Shown: one piece after another, positions 1-9,400 of the stretch
Numbering within the stretch: the stretch's first letter is position 1
Layout: each line of letters opens with the position of its first letter
NCBI GenBank assembly: GCA_964613725.1
Contig: CAZTJY010000097.1
Location: 1-16,198, forward strand
Source: Parapedobacter sp964613725
GTDB lineage: Bacteria; Bacteroidota; Bacteroidia; Sphingobacteriales; Sphingobacteriaceae
DNA: 16,198 nucleotides
Direction: 5' to 3'
Translations under genes and position numbers: made by a program
Notes under the pieces: generated by a model
Databases searched by the model: none
What the model was told of the DNA's origin: nothing
Seen by the model: the letters and a program-made list of their open reading frames with translations, nothing else

Positions 1-1411
1 CGGCATCGAATGTCCGGTCTACCTGCCATTGATTTTGGATGTCGTCCGTGTTTTCCCAGAGCCCGACGGCAAGTCCGGCTAAATAGGCAGCTCCAAGCGC
101 CGTAGTTTCCGTAATTTTCGGCCGTACAACTTTGGCTTGGAGGATATCGGATTGAAATTGGAGTAACAGATTATTGGCTGTGGCCCCGCCGTCTACGCGC
201 AACTCCTTGATGTCAGTCTGGGCGTCGGCTTCCATGGCTTTGAGTATGTCTACCGTTTGGAACGCAATGCCTTCCAATGCGGCACGCGCAATATGGGAAG
301 CGTTGCTGCCACGCGTGAGCCCAACGATGGTTCCCCGGGCATACGGATCCCAATGGGGGGCGCCCAGTCCGGCAAATGCCGGCACCAGGTAAACGCCGTC
401 TGTGTCTTTAACTTTTGCCGCCAACTCTTCCACATCTGCCGAATTCCGGATAATACCCAATCCATCTCGTAGCCACTGTACAATCGCCCCACCAATGAAA
501 ATGCTGCCTTCAAGTGCGTAATGGACAGTATTTCCCAATTTCCAGGCGATGGTGGTAACCAGGTTGTTTTTGGATAAAAGTGGCTTTTCACCGATGTTCA
601 TCAGCATGAAACATCCGGTGCCGTAGGTATTTTTCACCATGCCCGGTTGGGTGCACAGTTGACCGAATAGCGCGGCGTGCTGATCGCCGGCGATACCGGC
701 AATCGGGATTCTTGCAGCTAGGATATTTGCGGCAGTCTCACCATAGACTTCCGATGAACTTCTAACATCGGGTAACAGGCTACGGGGTACTTCAAAGAGC
801 GCCAACAGCTCGTCATCCCATTCGAGGGTATTGATGTTATAGAGCATGGTGCGCGAGGCATTGGTGGCATCGGTGAGGTGCTTTTCCCCTCCAGTGAGGT
901 TCCAAACCAACCATGAATCCACCGTGCCGAATGCCAACTCGCCGTTTTCTGCTTTTTCACGTGCGCCGTCTACGTTGTCTAATATCCAATTTATTTTACT
1001 GGCTGAAAAATAGGCATCGATGAGCAGACCCGTTTTTTCGCGGATCATATCGGTATGGCCTTGGCCCTTCAGCCTATCGCAGTAACCGGCTGTTCGCCGG
1101 TCCTGCCATACAATCGCTGGATGTATTGGGCGACCGGTGGCGCGATCCCAGATTACCGCAGTTTCCCGTTGGTTGGTAATGCCTATGGCGGCGATGGAGG
1201 ATGCTTTTAATCCGGCCTTGGCCACAACTTCGGTAGCGACGGAGAGCTGGCTCGACCAGATTTCCTGTGCGTCGTGTTCCACCCATCCCGATTGAGGATA
1301 ATATTGCTTGAATTCCTTTTGAGCCAATGCGATAATTTGACCCTCTTGATCGAAAATAATGGCACGCGAGCTCGTTGTCCCTTGGTCTAATGCTAAAATA
1401 TATGAATTCAT
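1..1411 (-). CDS. glpK: Glycerol kinase (3' end cut by window edge)
   Basis: Glycerol kinase (FGGY family) phosphorylates glycerol with ATP to sn-glycerol-3-phosphate in the cytoplasm. Read from ATG at 1411-1409, the frame stays open for 470 codons to the left edge. The family is usually near 500 residues, so roughly the last 30 are missing. Visible marks are the N-terminal phosphate-binding loop DQGTTSSR (about residues 9-16), NQRET (glycerol-contacting in E. coli GlpK), the FGGY signature YFSASKINWILDN, the substrate and catalytic segment AGDQHAALFGQ, and the second FGGY signature beginning GTIVGLTRGSNASH. No Shine-Dalgarno precedes the start; the leader is A-rich, as is usual in Bacteroidota. 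A consensus promoter lies at 1534-1564. The gene follows the Sus-like operon on the same strand, 395 bases downstream. A glycerol facilitator gene could lie further left but is not in view. Confidence 0.97.
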   Translation of the reverse strand, partial: MNSYILALDQGTTSSRAIIFDQEGQIIALAQKEFKQYYPQSGWVEHDAQEIWSSQLSVATEVVAKAGLKASSIAAIGITNQRETAVIWDRATGRPIHPAIVWQDRRTAGYCDRLKGQGHTDMIREKTGLLIDAYFSASKINWILDNVDGAREKAENGELAFGTVDSWLVWNLTGGEKHLTDATNASRTMLYNINTLEWDDELLALFEVPRSLLPDVRSSSEVYGETAANILAARIPIAGIAGDQHAALFGQLCTQPGMVKNTYGTGCFMLMNIGEKPLLSKNNLVTTIAWKLGNTVHYALEGSIFIGGAIVQWLRDGLGIIRNSADVEELAAKVKDTDGVYLVPAFAGLGAPHWDPYARGTIVGLTRGSNASHIARAALEGIAFQTVDILKAMEADAQTDIKELRVDGGATANNLLLQFQSDILQAKVVRPKITETTALGAAYLAGLAVGLWENTDDIQNQWQVDRTFDA

Positions 1412-1533
1412 ACGTTTTTCAATTTATTGTTTTCGGAGGATCTCGTCTTATCCCGCACTAATTATTCCGTGCAATTTGCTTCGAGCATGGTACACATTTG
1501 GATTATAGGGTTCATAACTATTGCAAGTGATGT

Positions 1534-1564
1534 CAAAGCTAAAAAATGTTTGATTCAAAACAAA
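1534..1564 (-). promoter_or_regulatory. Bacteroidota-type promoter for glpK
   Basis: On the minus strand, TTTG (1564-1561), a 19-base spacer and TAGCTTTG (1541-1534) match the Bacteroidota primary sigma consensus TTTG-N19-21-TANNTTTG with no mismatch. Transcription would start near 1527, giving a leader of about 115 bases before glpK. The spacer contains the short palindrome TTTGATTCAAA (1549-1559), which could be an operator, though 11 bases is short. This is a motif match only. Confidence 0.65.
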
Positions 1565-1604
1565 TTGAATGTAAAGAAAGTCGAAAATTATGTGTTGTAT
1601 AATT

Positions 1605-1626
1605 AAATGAAACTAAATGAAAGTAA
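1605..1626 (-). promoter_or_regulatory. Phased TGAAA direct repeat upstream of glpK (candidate DeoR-type operator)
   Basis: Read on the plus strand, TGAAA starts at 1608 and again at 1618, a 10-base period, in the context TAAATGAAA. The site lies about 80-95 bases upstream of the predicted glpK start point. The same TAAATGAAA element is in the glpD promoter, and the same repeat phasing occurs upstream of the Sus operon. Several DeoR-family repressors bind direct repeats containing TTTC, the complement of GAAA, so a GlpR-like operator is plausible. The surrounding DNA is AT-rich and this is the weakest of the three sites. Confidence 0.35.
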
Positions 1627-1806
1627 CTTGGGCCGGGTTTTACACAGTTGTTAAAGCGCCGCACCTACGCCCCAGCGAGAAGACTCGATTTCGTTTGTTT
1701 CTAAACACCAATAGCAAACATTTTCGAAGCCCCTAATAATGATAGTGCTCTTTTTCCCATATCTTGAAAACCGATTTGTTCATTTAATCTTTTGGCTTCA
1801 CGAGTT

Positions 1807-3069
1807 TTACTTCAGCACAGTAACCAGAATATCATCCAAAAATATACGGTTTTTGTTTATCGGCGCACCCGTCTCAGCACGTAAATCGTAATCACCGCCT
1901 AGGAACCAGATTTGGGTTTCGGCGGTAGCGCCGGTAATGGTGAACGTACGTGTCGTTTCTTCGGCCTTCCAGATTTCCGTACAATTAGGGTCGGCGGTAT
2001 AGTTGGGCCAATTGTCAATCTCAAACTCATCAACGCTAACGGTACCAGGGCCAATGACGCCGACCTTAAGGGCGGTATCATCTCTTGCTCCCGCAGCGGT
2101 TTGGTAAGGCACCGCTTTGAATGATACTTGCAGATTCTGTGTGCCTTGCACTTCAGATAGCTTTGGACTAAGTATGTCAGACCCGTAATTTGTTTTTCCT
2201 AATTTTACGAAACCCTGACGGGCATACGTCGATGGAATATTATCTGCAGATGGCTTATGCCAGGACCATCCCTTTTCTTTTTCAGTACTGCCCCAATTAT
2301 CTATCCTTGTTTCCCCGCCGGTCGTGTAAAAAATTGCACTTCCATAATTCAGCCAATTGAAATCTTCATAGAGAATTACTTGCATTCCTTCCTGATTAAC
2401 TTCAAATATACCCGGAACTTGTTCCCCGTCCAGGTAAAAGACCAGACCAGCAGTACGGGCATCGGGTGATGCGTTTACATCCACATTCACGGTTACTCCT
2501 TGGTCGAAACGGCCCTCCAAAGGTTCAATGTTCAGCCAATCTACGTCTTCGGGTATCTCTATTTTCCAATTTCCCGTAGACCGGATGGCATATCGACCGT
2601 AAAGGCCGTCTTCAGGAACTTCTAAACTTGGCAGACCATCTAGGTTTACATAAGAGTCAGCATTTCCGCTGTCTTCGTCGCGCGCCGCCTGCTCAATCCG
2701 CAATACATTATTTTGTATGCTGCCGTCCACCACAAAAGTCAATACCGATTGACGGGGTTCCAAGGTTGTATTCCGGTCTACGGTCACGGTAAATGTCCCT
2801 TCTCCGTTCCCTTCCATTGGTTCGATTTTTACCCATCGGTCGTTGCGCAAGGGCTCAACCTTCCATGCCCCAGCAGTCTGCACGGTAAAGGTCTGTGATT
2901 CCCCTTGCGATGGGACGGTCATATCCGTGGGGTTGTCTTTCAAGGCAAAATAGGTGCCGCCTTCTTTCTCTTTCTCACAGGAAGAAAAAAATACGACAAG
3001 GCCCAGACACAATGCGCCCAAAAGCTTTGTCGAAGCCTTTCTAAGATCAGTGTAATCAGTTGTTTTCAT
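1807..3069 (-). CDS. Surface lipoprotein with two BACON domains
   Basis: This 420-residue lipoprotein is probably the distal surface glycan- or ligand-binding component of the Sus-like operon. A signal peptide ends in the lipobox FSSC with Cys31, and the acidic/lysine stretch EKEKE follows, which fits a Bacteroidota surface-export signal. Two BACON-type immunoglobulin-like repeats follow, at about residues 40-129 and 139-229. Each has the characteristic W-K-V/I-E core, a D-W/R-W segment, and a closing V/I-x-Q-E/A strand. Residues 230-420 form a third, beta-rich domain starting LYEDFNWLNYG and ending FLDDILVTVLK, which resembles jelly-roll binding modules but which I cannot name. It is the last gene of the operon, 402 bases after the DUF1735 gene, with a decayed gene between. 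No catalytic motif is visible. BACON domains are usually linked to carbohydrate or mucin binding; the ligand here is unknown. Confidence 0.85.
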   Translation of the reverse strand: MKTTDYTDLRKASTKLLGALCLGLVVFFSSCEKEKEGGTYFALKDNPTDMTVPSQGESQTFTVQTAGAWKVEPLRNDRWVKIEPMEGNGEGTFTVTVDRNTTLEPRQSVLTFVVDGSIQNNVLRIEQAARDEDSGNADSYVNLDGLPSLEVPEDGLYGRYAIRSTGNWKIEIPEDVDWLNIEPLEGRFDQGVTVNVDVNASPDARTAGLVFYLDGEQVPGIFEVNQEGMQVILYEDFNWLNYGSAIFYTTGGETRIDNWGSTEKEKGWSWHKPSADNIPSTYARQGFVKLGKTNYGSDILSPKLSEVQGTQNLQVSFKAVPYQTAAGARDDTALKVGVIGPGTVSVDEFEIDNWPNYTADPNCTEIWKAEETTRTFTITGATAETQIWFLGGDYDLRAETGAPINKNRIFLDDILVTVLK

Positions 3070-3105
3070 TGTTATGATTTTAAGATAATCAATTCAGGTA
3101 CGTTC

Positions 3106-3419
3106 CTACGCCATTAGGTATCCCAGTTCTTTCGGACGGACCCAGCGCTCCGTATGAACGCTTCCAAAACAGTCTGCGACTTTAATTTCCAATGTATTGG
3201 TAGGGATTTTTCCTGTCTACCACCATGTAGCGCAGACGACCCCTACATCTGTAATTATTAACGGCTCTTCCTTGTTTTCTGGCTCGGGAGTGTCATCCCG
3301 CTTAGCGGGTTCCAATGCAATCGGTTTTTTACAGCTCCCACGTTCAGTGTCAACCCTCAGCCGGTTACGATGGTACCCTGTATAAAAGCTCCCCAGGTAA
3401 AGTGGTCACCCTTTTTCAT
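3106..3419 (-). pseudogene. Decayed lipoprotein gene between DUF1735 and BACON genes
   Basis: The spacer holds coding-like sequence broken in several places. From ATG at 3419-3417, preceded by an AGAGAAGA ribosome-binding-like stretch, 20 codons read MKKGDHFTWGAFIQGTIVTG, then TGA at 3359-3357. The same frame continues GLTLNVG, which together resembles a lipoprotein signal peptide. A shift of frame near 3335 then gives GSCKKPIALEPAKRDD followed by an acidic, proline-rich linker typical of the start of a mature surface lipoprotein. That second frame runs on to an in-frame TAG at 3219-3217 and then continues with TLEIKVADCFGS and ERWVRPKELGY to a stop at 3108-3106. Two stops and one frameshift make a sequencing slip unlikely. 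The fold is not recognisable; the end resembles a beta-sandwich strand pair. It occupies the place where another operon lipoprotein would be expected. Confidence 0.55.
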
Positions 3420-3471
3420 GATGTCTTCTCTGTCGTGTTTTCCAGATCAAAAAATAACCGCAGCCGTACCG

Positions 3472-4368
3472 TTATCTGACCTGTAACTCCACCCGTTCTT
3501 TCATCACCTTGGTGTTGCCATCGATAGTATATTCGTAGGACAACAGGAATACGTTCGTTCTTCTCCCGAAAGTCTCTTCAACCCTAAATACATTTGGATA
3601 CGCCGGGTCGTTGTTCAATTGAATGACCTGTATATCGCCATACGGTTTGATCGACACCTTGCTGTCCTCGTCCACTTCAAGTATGACGGCCGTTTTTTTG
3701 ATAGCCGCTTCCGTCGACTCGAAGGTTTCATTGCCTGCGATCATCCGGACACTGTTGTACGTAAGCGGAAAGAGCTGTTTGTTTGCCGCAGTGGCCATTT
3801 CATTGACCAATCCGGTCATGGTATACGTGGAATTTTCTGCCTGAGAGGCGTAATCATTCTTAATGAGCACTTGATAAAGCATGGTGTTTTTCTTCGGGTT
3901 GAGTTCAACACCGGAAACATCTGTAGCTTTTAATCCGATAAAATAGCTCGAATCCGGAGAAAGGCCATCTGGGCGCAGCTTAATCATGGTTCGCCCCGTG
4001 CGTTCGCCTGCCTTAATCTGGATTTTGTCATCGGTAATCTCATACTTATCCGCGGGCAATAGCTTGGCATACAGCCTTTCATCCGCATCATAAAGCGACC
4101 AGTTGTATTCAGCTAATGGCTTAGGATCTTCCACCAACCCGATAACCAAGTCCTTATCCGGAGCATGTGTGCCGCCCGTGGAAGCCGCTATATATCCGAT
4201 AATTTCTTCTTCACCTGTCAAATGAACGACCTCTTGAAACGTATTGTGATAATCGCTGCTTATCAACGCAACTTCATTTTTATACATTTCTTTTTCGAAT
4301 ACGGCTTCGTCGTTGCATGATGCCAGCACCGTTGTCAGCGCAAGCATGGCTATATAACGTTGTTTCAT
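3472..4368 (-). CDS. DUF1735 lipoprotein, SusE-position, probable DUF4361 C-terminus
   Basis: This 298-residue lipoprotein is the accessory surface protein encoded just after SusD, where SusE-like binding proteins usually lie. The signal peptide ends LASC with Cys18, followed by NDE, which favours surface display. Residues about 30-165 match the DUF1735 pattern: a paired-strand region ending in a Y-x-L-L-P-A-D-K-Y segment, then I-x-I-K-A-G and a closing Y-F-I-G-L-K strand. The C-terminal part (about 175-298) begins YTMTGLVNEM and includes FPLTYNSVRMIAG, which resembles DUF4361 (BT_3044-like) domains. It starts 26 bases after the SusD stop, so it is co-transcribed. It has no enzymatic motif. 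The DUF1735 call is firmer than the DUF4361 call. Confidence 0.8.
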   Translation of the reverse strand: MKQRYIAMLALTTVLASCNDEAVFEKEMYKNEVALISSDYHNTFQEVVHLTGEEEIIGYIAASTGGTHAPDKDLVIGLVEDPKPLAEYNWSLYDADERLYAKLLPADKYEITDDKIQIKAGERTGRTMIKLRPDGLSPDSSYFIGLKATDVSGVELNPKKNTMLYQVLIKNDYASQAENSTYTMTGLVNEMATAANKQLFPLTYNSVRMIAGNETFESTEAAIKKTAVILEVDEDSKVSIKPYGDIQVIQLNNDPAYPNVFRVEETFGRRTNVFLLSYEYTIDGNTKVMKERVELQVR

Positions 4369-4394
4369 ATTTTGCTTCTTTTATCGTTTTAATC

Positions 4395-6464
4395 CTAGTT
4401 ATAGCCCGGGTTTTGATCAAGTGAAGGTAGCCTTCTCATTTCAGCCCGTGGTATAGGTACCCAAACGAATTTTTTATCAACTACGCGGGCGAGGAACGAT
4501 GATGTTCCAGGTGTGGTGCGTCTATAATAAGTCTCACGGGTAGCGCCATCCGGATTCATGCCCCGCAAGGGTTCCCGTTCGGTTTCTTCGTAGATACCCC
4601 AGCGGCGGACGTCATAGAAGCGCCGGTTTTCCCATAAAAATTCAACCATGCGTTCGCGTTCGATTTGCTCTTGGACGATCGTTGGGCTGGCAAGCTGACT
4701 GTCGGACAGCCCGGGCAGCCCTGCACGATAACGGACACGGTTAAACGCGCTTTTGATTTCTTCCACATCACGGCTTACGCTATATGACTGGTCACCCATT
4801 TGCACAGTATGGCTGCTGGTCAAATTGTTGAGCGCCTCTGCATACGATAAGAGGATTTCGGCATACCGGATAATCGGGTAGGCTTTCGGGATGTGTCGTG
4901 CGCCCGTGCCACTAAAGGCGTCGTAAGGGTGGTTGAATTTCTTTATGACGTAACCCGTGATTGGGTAATTGGGAGAGGCGGCGCTTACCCCGCCCCGGCC
5001 ATCCACATCCTGATAGTAGTACTTGGCGGTATGGGTATTGATGGTTGTGCTAGACAAGGCCTGCCACACTGCTTCGTTGAATCCAATGGATGCATAGAAT
5101 CGCATCTCCCGGTTGGCATACATTTTAAATACCCCTGCATTGAGCGGATACCCGGAGAAAAACTTCGCCTGTTCAGTAAATAGGTCATTGAAAGTTCCGC
5201 CAGCGGGAAGATCGGCTTCTGTTTCAAAATACGTGTCCCCGCGGGCTTCCTCTCGGGTGCGTCCGTCCTCCATCAGGTAGGCATCAACCACTTTCTGCGT
5301 AACCGAAAAACGTCCCCAGCCTCCCAAGGAAGGCGGCATGGAGCCTTTGCTGATAAATTCAGCAATGTAATCCGTGTTTCTGCCCCAGATTAACTCTGGA
5401 TTGATGGCCGCTACCGCTTCCCCGTTAAACATGTCCGAGTAGGATCGGAACGCATCGATACCCAGGGCGCCATTGGGATAAGCTGCATAGAAATTGGGGT
5501 CGGAGGTAACTCCGGCAGGTAGTGCAGGGGTCCCGTCGTTTGCTGGTACCGTATGAAGCCGGTATGTCCCAAGATCCATCACCCGCTTCGCGGCTGCCGC
5601 TGCCACGGCCCAGCGGCTTTCGTCATACTGTTGGGACACATAATTCACGCCGTCTGTAGAGCGTTTCCAATCGCCATAGTAGGAAGCGGCTACTGGTCCG
5701 CCGTTAAACAACGGGCTGGCGTGTATCAACCGGAGCCTGGCGATCAGCGCAAGGGCAGCTCCTTTGGTGGGGCGGCCGAAGTTGAGGATACCTACATCTG
5801 CCGGAAGCAACTGGGCTGCTTTTTCAAACTCGTCGCACGTATAGTCCATCGTTTCATCGTAAGTTGCACGTGGCCGGTCGTAATATTCGAGCGATTCGTT
5901 CGTGTTCACCACTTCATCACCAAGCAGGATTGCAGGACCGTAGTCAACCACGATATTATAGTAAGCATAGGCGCGGATAAAACGCGTGTAACCCTCGATC
6001 CGAATCCGATCGTCATTGGTCATGTCGGCCGGAACCGCTAAGTTTTGCAAGATGAGGTTGCATTTGCGGATAATTTTGTAGTATTTGCCCCATTGGTTAA
6101 GGTTGCCGCCCGGACCACCTCCGGATCCGAAAAAATCCGGGGTGATATTTCCGGTAACGAAATCCATACCATAGTACACATTGGCGGATCCGCCACCGGT
6201 GAGTCCGTTGAACCCTTCATCCGTAGCCATGGGACCCGGTGTGTAACCATACCGAATGGTGTTTGACTCATCCGGAAACATGGCCGCTGCGCCCCACATA
6301 TAGGCTTCCATATAGCGGGTGTTGGCAAATGCCGAATCGATATTGAATTCATCGTCGAAGTAACCGTCGATATTGAGGTAATCCTTGCAGGATGTCGCCA
6401 CGGCAACCAGCTGTATGATAATGACTGCCCTCGCTATTCGTTGTATGATAATTGACGTTCTCAT
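4395..6464 (-). CDS. SusD/RagB-family nutrient-binding outer-membrane lipoprotein
   Basis: SusD-family lipoproteins sit on the extracellular face of a SusC channel and act as a ligand-capturing lid. I chose ATG 6464-6462, giving 689 residues, because it starts directly at the signal peptide, lies 19 bases after the SusC stop, and is preceded by AAGGA. A longer reading to 6566 would overlap SusC and put 34 non-signal residues in front. The lipobox VATSC has Cys26 followed by KDYLNI, the usual mature SusD start. Helical tetratricopeptide-like segments follow. The C-terminal hallmark is RERMVEFLWENRRFYDVRRWG (W at about 622, given here in two linked parts: RERMVEFLWE and NRRFYDVRRWG), and the protein ends LDQNPGYN, the classic SusD terminus. 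It is longer than many family members (about 500-600), with a glycine-rich stretch at about residues 80-120. The bound ligand cannot be read from sequence. Confidence 0.95.
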   Translation of the reverse strand: MRTSIIIQRIARAVIIIQLVAVATSCKDYLNIDGYFDDEFNIDSAFANTRYMEAYMWGAAAMFPDESNTIRYGYTPGPMATDEGFNGLTGGGSANVYYGMDFVTGNITPDFFGSGGGPGGNLNQWGKYYKIIRKCNLILQNLAVPADMTNDDRIRIEGYTRFIRAYAYYNIVVDYGPAILLGDEVVNTNESLEYYDRPRATYDETMDYTCDEFEKAAQLLPADVGILNFGRPTKGAALALIARLRLIHASPLFNGGPVAASYYGDWKRSTDGVNYVSQQYDESRWAVAAAAAKRVMDLGTYRLHTVPANDGTPALPAGVTSDPNFYAAYPNGALGIDAFRSYSDMFNGEAVAAINPELIWGRNTDYIAEFISKGSMPPSLGGWGRFSVTQKVVDAYLMEDGRTREEARGDTYFETEADLPAGGTFNDLFTEQAKFFSGYPLNAGVFKMYANREMRFYASIGFNEAVWQALSSTTINTHTAKYYYQDVDGRGGVSAASPNYPITGYVIKKFNHPYDAFSGTGARHIPKAYPIIRYAEILLSYAEALNNLTSSHTVQMGDQSYSVSRDVEEIKSAFNRVRYRAGLPGLSDSQLASPTIVQEQIERERMVEFLWENRRFYDVRRWGIYEETEREPLRGMNPDGATRETYYRRTTPGTSSFLARVVDKKFVWVPIPRAEMRRLPSLDQNPGYN

Positions 6465-6483
6465 GTCCTTGATGTCTGTAGCC

Positions 6484-9400
6484 TTAAAAATTGATGTATA
6501 CTTGTGCCGAATACGTAGTTGGAATCGGGTACTTGCGCCCATTCCAAGCGGCTTGTTCCGGATCAAAGATTTTTACTTGATCCCATATGTAGAGGTTGTT
6601 GCCCACGAACTGCAGATCCATCGAAGAAATGCCAACCTTTTTCAGGAACGCCGGATTGATGTGATAATTCACGGTGATTTCCTGCAACCGGAGGTAACGT
6701 GCATCTCCTTGCCAGAAGGTAGACAACTGGCTGTTGTTGCTGTTGTTGCCATATTGCAGCCGCGGGAAGCGGGCATCCGGGTTTTCGGCCAGCGAAAGAT
6801 CTATGCCGTGCTCCAGGGCGTACTCGCGGGGAATCCAGCGGTTGCTGGGATCGGCAGCCAAAGCGAGTACGTTACCTTCCGTGCCTTGGAAAAATGGCAT
6901 ATAGCCCATGCCGTTTGTAATGGTCTGGTACCTGCCTTCCCATCGATACCAATCGTCGTCTACCCGCTGGCTCATGGATTGCCCCACATAGAAGAACGAG
7001 GTTTTCCCCGTTCCTTTGAACAGGATGCCCAGCGTCAAGTTTTTGTAGCGGAATTCGCCCCCAAAACCATACATCGTCAGGGGGTAGTTGCTATGGGTCA
7101 ACGGAACCTTATCGAGGTCATTGATCACGCCGTCTCCGTTTACATCCTTATACTTGATATCACCGGGCATGACGGTTCCAAACGTCTGCCGGGGGCTGTA
7201 CTTGATGTCGTCTTCGTCTTTAAAAAGCCCAATAGCCTGGAAGCCGCGGATTGAATTGTGCGGGTAACCGTTAAATTCGAGATAGGGATATTCCAAATAG
7301 GCTTGCTCCCAGTTCTGCACCACATTTTTAGAATAGGTAAAATTGCCCCGTACGGTGAAGCCGAAGTCGGGCGTAACCTGCGCCGTGTAGCTGATGTTCC
7401 CATCGGCTCCGGAGCTTTTCATCCGGCCTACGTTCGCAAACGGGTTAGACACTACGCCCACATATTCCGGCACCTGTACTCGCTGCTGGAAAATCCCGTT
7501 GCGCTGATCTTTGAAAAAGTCGACGACAAATTCAATTTTATCGTTCAAGAGCCGGCCTTCAATACCCAAATTAGACTTTATAGCCCGTTCCCAAGCCAAG
7601 TTATCGGCCCCGATACGGGTTTCATTGATGGTTTCGATACCAGGCAGTCCCCATACATTGCCCGAACCTTGGTCTGCCTTCGTGAGATAAGGGAATCGGA
7701 TACTACTGATCCGGTCATTCCCCACCGTACCATAAGATGCCCTGATCTTGAAGTAATTGAGCCAAGGCATCTTTTCCTGCACGATTTGATAGCCCGTAGG
7801 CACCCAACCCAATGCAATCGAGGGGAAAAAACCATACTGTCTGCCGGGCTGGAAGTTTTCGGAGCCGGTGTACCCGAAGTTGACATCCAACAAGTAGGTA
7901 TCGCGGAAACCATAGGTAAACCGACTGGATACCCCTTGGTAACGCAGGGGAATGGCTTCCAGGTTACTCGTCGCATCTTTGGTGTCCTTGGCATCGCTGA
8001 TGTAGTAATAGACTAATGCGGATGTACGGTGGTCTTCTCCAAATCGTTGGTCGTAGTTGATGGCGGATTCCAAGAAAAATTTGCGGAATTGACGCGTCAG
8101 TTGGTCGTACGAGGCACTTTGCTCCTGTACCCTTTCCATCATCATGAGCGAACCGTCGTAATTCCTGCCCGTCGCTTCGTAAAGTGCGGGCTGCACCCAT
8201 CGACGTTCTTTAAAGTAGCTATTCACATCATAAGCACCCTGCACGCGGAATTTGAGTCCATTCAATACGCTGGAGAGATTCTGGTTGATGGCAAGGGTGG
8301 CCTTGCCTTTAAATAGCTGGTCTGAGGCTTTACCCGTGCGGTTGATCATGACATACGGCGATGACCGGTCACCGGTGCCCCGGCCGGGCAACATACCATT
8401 GGAATATCGGGTAGGGATGGCCACCGGTGTGAGCCGCGACTGCGTGCCCCAGATGTAATCGGTGTTGGCTACGCCGGGCTGATCCAGCCGCGATAGAAAG
8501 CCATCCGATCCAAGGAATACTTCCGTGGTTTTGGTTAAATTGAGGTTCAGGTTGATCCGGTAATTGTAGGTGTTGTAGCCAACATTAGAACTGTATGGGC
8601 TGTTTTTATCCACTTTGTAAGCCGCCGTCTCTGAGTTGCCGCCCAAGCTCAAGAAATAGCGAGCAACCTCACTGCCCCCCCGGCCGCTTACATAATAGCT
8701 TTGGCGCCAGAAGTTATCTTTGAGAATCTCATCCTGCCAGCTTACGTCGGGGTACATGTCGGGGTCTAGGCCATCCCGGATGATACCCATCTCGGTTTCG
8801 TTATATAGCGGTGATTGGCCCCGGACGATGCTCGCTTCGTTTGCAAGTAGGGCATAGTCGTACGCGCGTAGGTATTGTGGTAGCCGATTGAGCCGCGACA
8901 GGGTGGTGTTGGCCCGAGTGGTTATCTGGATCCGGTCAACCAGCCCTCGCTTGGTGGTGACCAATACGACACCATTGGCACCTCGCACGCCGTACACTGC
9001 AGTAGCCGATGCATCTTTCAGGATGGAGAAGCTTTCGATATCTGCAGGGTCTAAGGTATTCAAATCGCCTTCCAGCCCATCAATCAATACCAGCGCGCTG
9101 CTGTTGGCGCCAAAGGTACCAATGCCACGCACCCAGAATTCAGCGAGGTTCCGGCCCGGTTCACCACTGGTTTGCATGGAAATAACGCCGGCTGCCCGGC
9201 CACCCAAGAGGTTGGTAATCGAGGGGGCAGGCGACTGCAGCTCTTTGACATCAACCGTAGTGATGGCGCCGACCGAGCTAATTTTCCGTTGTGAAGCGCC
9301 CAGGCCGACCACGACGACTTCGTCGAGGGCCTCATTCATTTCGTTGAGCACGATGGTCAAATTGAGGGTCGATTCGACGGCGACATGCTCATAAGGCTCA

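Larger units (their letters stand above)
1412..1806. other. Intergenic region between BACON gene and glpK
   Basis: This 395-base non-coding stretch holds the glpK promoter and leader (1412-1564) and the TGAAA repeat (1605-1626). The part nearest the BACON gene (about 1640-1806) should contain the 3' end of the Sus operon transcript. I see no convincing hairpin with a T-run there. A short inverted repeat GCAC/GTGC (about 1456-1473) lies in the glpK leader and is too weak to call. Confidence 0.6.

Noticed and set aside
1701..1812. About 36 open codons on the minus strand after the BACON gene, reading EAKRLNEQIGFQDMGKRAL
   Set aside because: No start codon with a plausible context precedes the stretch, it follows a stop directly, and it is short enough to be chance.
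4395..6566. Longer SusD reading with a start at 6566
   Set aside because: It would overlap the SusC gene by 83 bases and place 34 extra residues before a proper lipoprotein signal peptide, so the start at 6464 is preferred.
6385..8016. Plus-strand open frames of 289 and 252 codons opposite SusD/SusC
   Set aside because: They are antisense shadows of an intact SusC gene with every family hallmark, and their products have no recognisable features.
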